Below are positions 15,381 to 21,185 of a stretch of DNA of 21,185 nt, in pieces. Location: contig CAYNQF010000041.1 in assembly GCA_964399265.1 (NCBI GenBank), forward strand, positions 1 to 21,185, read 5' to 3'. A model generated the notes under the pieces. The model saw nothing but the letters and a program-made list of their open reading frames with translations. It was not told the DNA's origin and did no database searches. Position 1 is the stretch's first letter. Each line of letters opens with the position of its first letter. The stretch comes from WJLY01 sp964399265. Its GTDB lineage: Bacteria > Joyebacterota > Joyebacteria > Joyebacterales > Joyebacteraceae. The translations under genes were made by a program, and so were the position numbers.

Positions 15381-16967
15381 ATGGCAACACGCGCCAGAAG
15401 GTTTGTGCCCGTCGTGCTCGCGCTCGTCGTGGGGCTCCTGCTCGGCGGGTGGGCGGTCGAGAGGGTCAGCGCCAAGAACGACACCTACACCTATCTCGAC
15501 CTCTTCAACGACGCGCTGGCCAAGGTCGAGATGACCTACGTGGATGACGTCGACATCAAGGAGCTGATGTACGGGGCGATCAGGGGAATGCTGTCGACGC
15601 TCGATCCCTACTCGGTCTTCTTCGACGAGGAGGCCTACAAGAGCTTCCGCGTGACGACCGAGGGCGAGTTCGGAGGACTCGGCATCCAGATCACCGTCAG
15701 GGACGGCGTGTTGACGGTGGTCAGTCCTATCGAGGGGTCGCCGGCCTACGATCTGGGCATCCGCTCAGGCGACCGGATCGTGCGCATCGAGGGCGAGTCG
15801 ACGAGAGGCATCACGGCCGACGGCGCCATCGAGAAGTTGCGCGGCGAGCCCGGGACCAAGGTCAACATCACGATCTCACGCGAAGGCGTAGAGGACCTGC
15901 TCGACTACACCGTGACGCGCGACATCATCAAGATCAACAGCGTTCCCTACGCGTTCATGATGAACGACCGGGTCGGGTACGTCCGCGTTTCGAGGTTCTC
16001 CCGCGAGACCGCCGACGAGCTCACCGCGAAGCTCGACGAGCTGGAAGGTGCCGGAATGAAGGAACTGGTCCTCGACCTCAGGAGCAACCCGGGCGGGCTG
16101 CTCTCGCAGGCGGTGGACGTGAGCGACATATTCCTCGACACCGGCGAGCTTGTGGTGAGCACCAAGGGGCGCGTCGACCAGCAGAACCAGAGCTACTACG
16201 CCCGCACGCCGGCGCGGTACGACAGGGAGTTTCCGATCGTCGTGCTCGTGAACGGCGGCAGCGCCAGCGCTTCCGAGATCCTGGCGGGCGCGATCCAGGA
16301 CTGGGATCGCGGCCTCGTGGCCGGAACCACGACGTTCGGCAAGGGCTCGGTCCAGACGCTCATGCAGCTGCGTCCGCTGACGAAGGACTGCGCCATGAAG
16401 ATCACGACCGCCAAGTGGTACATGGCGAGCGGCAGAGCCATCGAGAAGCCGGAGCGCTGGGACGAGGAACAGGTCGCCGAGCAGGACGCGACCGAGAAGC
16501 ATGACCTCCCGCAGTACAGGACCGCGGCGGGCCGCGTGGTCTACGGCGGGGGCGGCGTTACGCCCGACATCGTGATCGAGCCCGTCCTCCGGTCCGACTT
16601 CGTCGTCGACCTCGAGCGGCGCGAGGAGTTCTTTGAGTTCGCCATCGAGTACGTGGCGGCGCACGGAGCACCTCCGGACTTCGAAGTGACCGACGACGTC
16701 TGGAACGCGTTCATTGACTTCCTGCACGAGGACGGCTTCGAGTTCGAGATGGACGAACTCGACGCCAACAGGAAGGACGTCGAACTGGCGATACGCCGGG
16801 ACCTCGCGCGTCACGTGGCCGGCAGGGAAGAGGCCTACGTGATCGCGACCGAGGGTGACGAACAGCTCAATGCGACCGTCGACTACCTCGGCAAGGCGCA
16901 CTCGCTCGACGAGCTGTTCGGTCTCGCCGAGGCCTACGTGCCGCCGGTGACCGCCGAGGTCAACTAG
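15381..16967 (+). CDS. ctpA: C-terminal processing protease, S41 family (CtpA/Prc-like)
   Basis: A 528-residue exported serine protease that trims C-terminal ends of envelope proteins. Residues 7-24 form a signal peptide or anchor. A helical segment containing YGAIRGMLSTLDPYSVFFD precedes a PDZ domain (about 90-185, starting with GLGIQ). The catalytic domain has LVLDLRSNPGGLL near 230-242. It carries the Ser-Lys dyad, Ser296 in SASASE and Lys321 in TFGKGSVQ, judged by spacing to E. coli Prc. A C-terminal stretch of about 130 residues after the VTPDIVIEP motif is acidic and of no recognised family. The start ATG follows tmk by 4 bases with a modest AAGGGA site. Confidence 0.93.
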   Translation: MATRARRFVPVVLALVVGLLLGGWAVERVSAKNDTYTYLDLFNDALAKVEMTYVDDVDIKELMYGAIRGMLSTLDPYSVFFDEEAYKSFRVTTEGEFGGLGIQITVRDGVLTVVSPIEGSPAYDLGIRSGDRIVRIEGESTRGITADGAIEKLRGEPGTKVNITISREGVEDLLDYTVTRDIIKINSVPYAFMMNDRVGYVRVSRFSRETADELTAKLDELEGAGMKELVLDLRSNPGGLLSQAVDVSDIFLDTGELVVSTKGRVDQQNQSYYARTPARYDREFPIVVLVNGGSASASEILAGAIQDWDRGLVAGTTTFGKGSVQTLMQLRPLTKDCAMKITTAKWYMASGRAIEKPERWDEEQVAEQDATEKHDLPQYRTAAGRVVYGGGGVTPDIVIEPVLRSDFVVDLERREEFFEFAIEYVAAHGAPPDFEVTDDVWNAFIDFLHEDGFEFEMDELDANRKDVELAIRRDLARHVAGREEAYVIATEGDEQLNATVDYLGKAHSLDELFGLAEAYVPPVTAEVN

Positions 16968-17033
16968 CCCAAGCGCGACCCCGGAGCGAGGAGTCTCTCC
17001 GAAGGGGGCGATGCGGAGACCCTGTGGAGTCGT

Positions 17034-17067
17034 GAGGGGGCGCCGTTGCGGCGCCCCCTCGGGGTTT
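17034..17067 (+). terminator. GC-rich hairpin terminator after ctpA
   Basis: GAGGGGGCGCCG (17034-17045) pairs perfectly with CGGCGCCCCCTC (17049-17060) around a TTG loop. GGGGTTT follows. It lies 66 bases after the ctpA stop and 45 bases before the dusB promoter. The short T run makes intrinsic termination plausible but not certain. Confidence 0.65.
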
Positions 17068-17111
17068 CCACGGACGTGACGCGGCCGCCCGCCCCGGGCC
17101 GGCGGGTCCAC

Positions 17112-17141
17112 TTGACCGGGCGAAACCGGCGGGCCTATACT
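17112..17141 (+). promoter_or_regulatory. Promoter placed for a leaderless dusB mRNA
   Basis: TTGACC (17112-17117), an 18-base spacer and TATACT (17136-17141) make a good sigma-70-type promoter, matching the consensus at 5 of 6 positions in each box. The ATG of dusB begins 7 bases after the -10 box, exactly where transcription would start, and no ribosome site is present between them. Confidence 0.7.
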
Positions 17142-17148
17142 CCTGACA

Positions 17149-18114
17149 ATGAAGATACGCGCCCTCACCATCGACACACCTCTTGTCCTGGCCCCGTTGG
17201 CGGGATACACCGACAGCCCCATGAGACGTATCGCACGCCGGTTCGGCGCCGCCGCGGTCTGGACCGAGATGGTGAGCGCAGAGGGGGCCGTCCGGGGAAG
17301 CGAGGCGACGCTCTCACTGCTGGCCTTCCATCCGGAGGAGCGTCCCGTCTTCTTCCAGCTCTTCGGGGCCAATCCCGATTCGATGGCCGGCGCGGCGCGT
17401 CTGGTAAGAGGGCTGCGACCCGACGCCATCGACCTCAACGCTGGGTGTCCGGCCAGGAAGGTCGTCAAGGGCGGCTCGGGAGCCGCTCTCATGAGTGACA
17501 CGGCCCTTCTGGCCAGGGTCGCGACGGCCCTCGTGGAGGCCGTAGATGTCCCCGTGACCGCGAAGATCCGGAGCGGCTGGGACGAGCGTTCGGTGAACGC
17601 CGTCGAGGCGGCCCGTGTGCTCGAAGACTCGGGAGTGGCCGCCGTCACCGTGCATCCCAGGACCCGCTCACTGGGCTTCAAGGGAAACGCGGACTGGTCC
17701 GTCATAGGAGATGTGCGCCGGGCGGTCGGCATCCCGGTCATCGGGAACGGAGACGTGAGGGAGCCGGCCGATGCTCTCCGCATGCTCGAGGAGACCTCGT
17801 GCGACGCCGTCATGATCGGCAGAGGCGCGGTGGGGAACCCATGGCTCTTTCGAAGGTCGCGGGAGCTGATCGAGCGCGGCGTCGACCCGGGACCGCCGAC
17901 CCTCGCGGAGAGGCTCACCCTCGCAATAGATCACCTCGACCTGATGGTCGAGGCGAAGGGTGAGTCCAAGGGCGTGATGGAGATGCGCAAGCACATCGTC
18001 GCGTACCTGCGCGGATCGCCCGGCGTGGCCGCGCTCCGCTCGGAACTCGTCAGGATGGAGGGACACGCCAATGTCAGGGGCAGGCTCGAGGCAGAACTCG
18101 GCGCGATCGCTTAG
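17149..18114 (+). CDS. dusB: tRNA-dihydrouridine synthase (DusB-like)
   Basis: A 321-residue flavoenzyme that reduces uridines in tRNA D-loops with FMN and NADPH. The TIM-barrel opens with PLVLAPLAGYTDSPMRR (residues 11-27). The catalytic cysteine is C100 in LNAGCPARKV, with TAKIRSGW (K139) and TVHPRTR (H169) lining FMN and RNA, and the phosphate loop VIGNGDV followed by MIGRGAVGNPW. Length and motif order fit DusB. The usual VHGRTR reads VHPRTR, a change seen in other family members. No Shine-Dalgarno sequence precedes the ATG; the promoter spacing suggests a leaderless message. In many bacteria dusB is next to fis; here a lipoprotein gene overlaps its end. Confidence 0.94.
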   Translation: MKIRALTIDTPLVLAPLAGYTDSPMRRIARRFGAAAVWTEMVSAEGAVRGSEATLSLLAFHPEERPVFFQLFGANPDSMAGAARLVRGLRPDAIDLNAGCPARKVVKGGSGAALMSDTALLARVATALVEAVDVPVTAKIRSGWDERSVNAVEAARVLEDSGVAAVTVHPRTRSLGFKGNADWSVIGDVRRAVGIPVIGNGDVREPADALRMLEETSCDAVMIGRGAVGNPWLFRRSRELIERGVDPGPPTLAERLTLAIDHLDLMVEAKGESKGVMEMRKHIVAYLRGSPGVAALRSELVRMEGHANVRGRLEAELGAIA

Positions 18115-18898
18115 GTCGCGGGTGGCCCGCGCTGCCGGTCCGTCGCTCGTGGCCGTGTTCGCGACGCTGGTTGCGCTCGCGGGTTGCTCCGTGCCCCTCA
18201 TGAAGAGCGGCAGTGGCGAGCGCACGCTGCGCATCGTGAGCCACGAGCTGGCAGTGGGCGAGTCGCTCGAGAGCCTCGCGGACGACTACTACGGCGATCC
18301 GGCCGCCGCGGGCTATCTGAGAGAGGTGAACGAGATACCTCCGGACGAGTCTCCCGGTCAGGGTGCGATGGTCGAGGTCCCGGCGAGCGAGACGGACCTG
18401 GCGCGCTACGAACGGCGCACGGAGGCGAAGGTCCACTACAACCGCGGCATCCTGCACGCAGGGAGGGGCGAGCTCAGCAAGGCGGCGGACGAATTCCGCG
18501 CGGCGCTGCGCATCGACCCGAGGTTCACTGACGCCGGGTACAACCTCGGCGTGACGCTCATGCGCTCCGGCGACCCGGTGCGCGCCGCCTCGACGCTCCG
18601 TCAGGCGGCCGCGGTGCGCCCGCTGGACCCGGAGATCCTCTACGCGCTCGCGACCGCACTCGTGGACGCGGAGAGGCAGGAAGAGGCGGTCGAGGTCTTC
18701 GACCAGACCATCGCTCTGAATCCGCAGAACGAGGACGCCATCTTCTCCAGGGCCATAGCGCTTCTCGACCTGGGCAGGGTCGACGAGGCCGTATTCGCAC
18801 TCGACGCCTACGTGAGGACGTTTCCTGCGGGCCAGTGGGCCGACAGGGCGAGGTCGATGCTGTCCAACATGACACTGAGCCCGGAGGGTGGGGATTGA
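18071..18898 (+). CDS. TPR lipoprotein with LysM-like domain
   Basis: A 275-residue predicted lipoprotein. A hydrophobic stretch ends in lipobox LAGC (Cys39), so it should be lipid-anchored in the envelope. Residues about 55-104 look like a LysM-type module (VGESLESLADDYYGDP, then N87 and GQGAMVEVP), which may bind peptidoglycan. Four TPR units follow (about 119-152, 153-186, 187-220, 221-254), a scaffold for protein partners. The partner is unknown. ATG 18071 has GGAGGG 8 bases upstream but lies 44 bases inside dusB. GTG 18122, after the dusB stop with AGGT 5 bases upstream, would give a more standard 22-residue lipoprotein signal and is a serious alternative. The stop overlaps the TTG start of the next ATPase. 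Confidence 0.82.
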   Translation: MSGAGSRQNSARSLRSRVARAAGPSLVAVFATLVALAGCSVPLMKSGSGERTLRIVSHELAVGESLESLADDYYGDPAAAGYLREVNEIPPDESPGQGAMVEVPASETDLARYERRTEAKVHYNRGILHAGRGELSKAADEFRAALRIDPRFTDAGYNLGVTLMRSGDPVRAASTLRQAAAVRPLDPEILYALATALVDAERQEEAVEVFDQTIALNPQNEDAIFSRAIALLDLGRVDEAVFALDAYVRTFPAGQWADRARSMLSNMTLSPEGGD

Positions 18899-19761
18899 GC
18901 AGGCCGGCGGCCGACGCGGGCAGCATGATCGAGTTCGACCGTGTCTCGTTCACGTACCAGGACGCGAGCGAGCCCGCGATACGGGACGTGAGCTTCAGAG
19001 TCGCGCGCGGCGAGTCGGTCGTGCTCGTGGGTCCCAGCGGGTCAGGCAAGAGCACCATTCTCCGCCTGACCGACGCGCTCCTGATCCCGACCGGGGGCCG
19101 CGTGGTCGTGGACGGACTCGATACCGGCGACCCCTCGTCCCTGTGGGAGATACGGAAGCGGGTCGGCCTCATCTTTCAGAACCCGGACAACCAGCTGGTC
19201 AGCACGACGGTGGAACGCGAGATCGCATTCGGCATGGAGAACCTGGGGCTGCCGAGGGCCGAGATCGCCTCCAGGCTCCGGTCGACGGCCGACAGACTCG
19301 ACGTCGCCGGGTTGCTGCCGCGGCCGCCTCACGAACTCTCGGGCGGTGAGAAGCAGCGAGTGGCCGTGGCGGCCGTCCTCGCGATGAGGCCGGCGTGCCT
19401 CGCGCTCGACGAGCCGACCTCGCTGCTGGACGGACAGGGAAGGCGCGAGATATGGGACGTTCTCAAGTCCGTGGGAGCTGACGCCTCGCGGACGGTACTC
19501 CACGTCACCCAGTTTCCGGACGAGATCGCCCTGGCCGGTCGTGTGCTCGTGCTGGTCGGCGGGACCATCGTGTTCGACGGAACGCCGGAGGACCTGTTCT
19601 CCGACGGCCCGCGCCTGAGCGGGTGGGGGCTTCGCAGGCCGCAGACGGTCGAGATCGGAGACGCGCTTCGAAGTGCCGGCTACGCGGTGCCGCAGGGCAT
19701 CCCCGACGTGGAGTCGCTCGCGGAGGCCGTGATGAGGACGGCGGCGGAGGGACGGCGGTGA
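18895..19761 (+). CDS. ecfA1: ECF-type transporter ATPase (EcfA1/CbiO-like) with altered H-loop
   Basis: A 288-residue ATPase of the energy-coupling-factor vitamin/metal importer class. Walker A GPSGSGKST is at residues 46-54, the Q-loop FQNPDNQLVS (Q95) is typical of EcfA, signature LSGGEKQRV starts at 148, and Walker B LALDEPTSLLD has E173. The H-loop, usually THD, reads VTQF, so the switch histidine is Gln206. The C-terminal region (about 235-288) is the EcfA extension that helps dimerise. The TTG start at 18895 overlaps the previous stop (TTGA) and has a strong GGAGGG site 6 bases upstream. ATG 18925 (MIEFDRVSFTY) is possible but has no ribosome site. The next gene is its natural partner. 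Confidence 0.88.
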   Translation: MSRPAADAGSMIEFDRVSFTYQDASEPAIRDVSFRVARGESVVLVGPSGSGKSTILRLTDALLIPTGGRVVVDGLDTGDPSSLWEIRKRVGLIFQNPDNQLVSTTVEREIAFGMENLGLPRAEIASRLRSTADRLDVAGLLPRPPHELSGGEKQRVAVAAVLAMRPACLALDEPTSLLDGQGRREIWDVLKSVGADASRTVLHVTQFPDEIALAGRVLVLVGGTIVFDGTPEDLFSDGPRLSGWGLRRPQTVEIGDALRSAGYAVPQGIPDVESLAEAVMRTAAEGRR

Positions 19762-20582
19762 GGATCAGGCTCGAATCGGTCAGCGTCGAGTTCGGCTCGG
19801 GCCTTCCCGGGGCGCACCTCGCGCTCGCTGACGTCAGTCTTTCGGTCGGAACGGACGAGTGCGTGGCCGTCGTCGGGCCCACGGGGGCCGGCAAGACCAC
19901 GCTGCTCGAGGTGGCGGCTGGGCTCCTCGCGCCGTCGAGCGGCCGGGCCGCGCTCGAGGGCTCGCAGGGTCACAAGCTCCTGAGGTCGGCCGCCGGCCTC
20001 GTCTACCAGTTTCCGGAACTGCAGTTCTTCGAGGAGACCGTCTACGACGACGTTGCGTTCGGTCCGAAGCGCATGGGGCTCGTGGGGGACGAACTGGACG
20101 GGTGCGTGACCGGAGCGCTTCGCAGAGCAGGCCTCGACCCGGCCGCCTTCAGCGACAGGTCGCCCGTGACCCTATCCGCCGGCGAGAAACGCAGGGCCGC
20201 CATCGCCGGGATCCTGGCCCTCGACCGGCCGTTCCTGCTCCTCGACGAGCCGACCGCCGGTCTCGACCCGAGCGCCAGGGACGGGATCATCTCTCTACTC
20301 GCGGGCGAGGCGGACGAACGAGGGATAGTGCTCGTCACGCACGACCTGGACATGGTCGACCGCATAGCGGGACGGACCGTCGTCATGCACGCCGGGCGCA
20401 AGGAGATCGACGGCAGGACGCGCTCGGTGCTTTCCGACGTGGAACGACTGGAACGCCTCGGGCTGACACCTCCGGCGAGACACGTGCTCGTCGCGGCGCT
20501 GCAGAAGCGGGCTCCCGAGGAAGCGCGCAGGGTGTCCGATATCCTGTTCCGGGGCCCGCTTGCGGACCACGATTCGGGATGA
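19758..20582 (+). CDS. ecfA2: ECF-type transporter ATPase (EcfA2/CbiO-like)
   Basis: The second ATPase of the pair, 274 residues. Walker A GPTGAGKTT is at residues 40-48, Q-loop YQFPELQFFEETVYDDVAFG has Q84, which is characteristic of EcfA2, signature LSAGEKRRAAIA starts at 139, Walker B has D163 and E164 in LLLDEPTAGLDP, and the H-loop histidine is H195 in VTHDLDM. Unlike its partner it keeps the full H-loop. GTG 19758 overlaps the previous stop (GTGA), with GGAGG 8 bases upstream, so the two ATPases are translationally coupled and probably form a heterodimer. An upstream in-frame reading from 19623 would overlap the first ATPase deeply and is unlikely. The membrane coupler EcfT, which usually follows directly, is missing; pyrR is there instead. 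Confidence 0.9.
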   Translation: MRIRLESVSVEFGSGLPGAHLALADVSLSVGTDECVAVVGPTGAGKTTLLEVAAGLLAPSSGRAALEGSQGHKLLRSAAGLVYQFPELQFFEETVYDDVAFGPKRMGLVGDELDGCVTGALRRAGLDPAAFSDRSPVTLSAGEKRRAAIAGILALDRPFLLLDEPTAGLDPSARDGIISLLAGEADERGIVLVTHDLDMVDRIAGRTVVMHAGRKEIDGRTRSVLSDVERLERLGLTPPARHVLVAALQKRAPEEARRVSDILFRGPLADHDSG

Positions 20583-20588
20583 TAGAGT
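20560..20588 (+). promoter_or_regulatory. Possible promoter for pyrR
   Basis: TTGCGG (20560-20565) and TAGAGT (20583-20588) are separated by 17 bases at the end of ecfA2. Matches to consensus are partial (3 of 6 and 4 of 6). Transcription would start near 20595, about 45 bases before the pyrR ATG. This leader is too short for a standard PyrR attenuator. Confidence 0.3.
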
Positions 20589-20639
20589 CTCTTGCTTGAT
20601 CGCGTCGCGAAGGCCGAGCCACACGGGGGGCAAATGCAG

Positions 20640-21182
20640 ATGAAGATAAAGGCGCGCGTGATGGACGCGGACGACATCCGGCGCGCCGTGACGAGGATCG
20701 CGCACGAGATACTCGAGCGCAACGGCGGAACCGACAGCCTCGCCATCATCGGGATACAGACGCGGGGGGCCTTCCTTGCCCGGCGTGTCGCGGGAGTGGT
20801 CAAGGAGATCGAGGACGTGACGGTCCCCGTGGGCATTCTGGACATAACACTCTACAGGGACGATCTCCAGACGATCGCCGAGCAGCCGGTCGTCAACGAG
20901 AGCGACATCCCGTTCGATGTCCAGGGCAAGAACATAGTGCTCGTGGACGACGTACTATACACCGGCCGCACCGTGAGGGCCGCGCTCGACGAGATCGTCG
21001 ACTTCGGGCGTCCCAGGTCGGTCCAGCTGGCCGTCATGGTCGACAGGGGGCACAGGGAGCTTCCGATCAGGGCCGACTACGTGGGCAAGAACGTGCCCAC
21101 GGCTTCGACCGAGATCATATCGGTAATGATGACCGAGAAGGACGGCAGCGACGAGGTGCTCATCAAGTCGGTCGACCGCTAG
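20640..21182 (+). CDS. pyrR: Bifunctional pyr operon regulator / uracil phosphoribosyltransferase PyrR
   Basis: A 180-residue PRTase-fold protein. It carries the PRPP-binding motif VLVDDVLYTGRT (starting near residue 100), the N-terminal helix DDIRRAVTRIAHEILERN, IGIQTRGAFLARR, and the C-terminal MMTEKDGSDEV typical of PyrR. It can make UMP from uracil and PRPP, and in many bacteria it binds pyr mRNA leaders to control pyrimidine biosynthesis. ATG 20640 is chosen over ATG 20634 and TTG 20592 because the GGGGGG run (20625-20630) is 9 bases upstream and PyrR proteins usually begin at this point. The window ends three bases after the stop, so whether pyrB follows cannot be seen. No attenuator-like structure is evident in the short upstream gap. 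Confidence 0.95.
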   Translation: MKIKARVMDADDIRRAVTRIAHEILERNGGTDSLAIIGIQTRGAFLARRVAGVVKEIEDVTVPVGILDITLYRDDLQTIAEQPVVNESDIPFDVQGKNIVLVDDVLYTGRTVRAALDEIVDFGRPRSVQLAVMVDRGHRELPIRADYVGKNVPTASTEIISVMMTEKDGSDEVLIKSVDR

Positions 21183-21185
21183 CGG

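Noticed and set aside
15876..17918. Long open frame on the - strand (about 680 codons) opposite ctpA and dusB
   Set aside because: It crosses two well-conserved genes, a hairpin and a promoter, with low-complexity composition. It is a shadow of GC-rich coding.
20595..20639. PyrR-type attenuator in the pyrR leader
   Set aside because: The leader is about 45 bases and shows no antiterminator/terminator pair or clear PyrR-binding loop.

Overview
The window is GC-rich DNA. Third codon positions are dominated by G and C, and every gene I can support lies on the + strand, packed tightly with short gaps or start/stop overlaps. LptD, the outer-membrane LPS-assembly barrel, together with a lipobox lipoprotein, points to a diderm (Gram-negative-type) bacterium. 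The same stretch carries an actinobacterial-style myo-inositol-1-phosphate synthase beside a CDP-alcohol phosphatidyltransferase, and PyrR at the right edge. This mix suggests a poorly cultivated diderm lineage, perhaps around the FCB superphylum or related candidate phyla. That placement is inference from gene content only.

Layout: (a) 1-2159, the tail of an unidentified gene, a MalK/UgpC-type sugar ABC ATPase and a ROK-family sugar kinase, which look like a carbohydrate uptake and phosphorylation unit. (b) 2187-5705, a large LptD with an N-terminal LptA-like region and a long Ala/Asp/Thr-rich linker, then a probable terminator. (c) 5856-6304, a monocistronic HU-family gene with its own promoter and a very clear intrinsic terminator. 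(d) 6396-10175, a compact four-gene run: an unrecognised 476-residue protein, a GCS2/YbdK-like carboxylate-amine ligase with an extra C-terminal region, a short NfeD-type membrane OB-fold protein and an SPFH/slipin protein, closed by a perfect 12-bp hairpin. (e) 10300-12688, recJ and rsmI, overlapping.

(f) 12685-14567, a promoter inside the end of rsmI followed by the phosphatidyltransferase and ino1, a likely inositol-phospholipid unit. (g) 14720-16967, tmk and a C-terminal processing protease (S41), closed by a GC-rich hairpin. (h) 17112-18898, a promoter that appears to give a leaderless dusB mRNA, with a LysM/TPR lipoprotein overlapping the end of dusB. (i) 18895-20582, two ECF-type ATPases joined by TTGA and GTGA start/stop overlaps, with no EcfT in view. 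(j) 20640-21182, pyrR.

Most genes are housekeeping or envelope genes in ordinary form. The region I would look at first is 6396-10175, where two coupled genes (one unrecognised, one a GCS2-like ligase) run directly into an NfeD/slipin pair. No mobile elements, CRISPR arrays, tRNA or rRNA genes were seen, and no stretch longer than about 250 bases lacks a gene.
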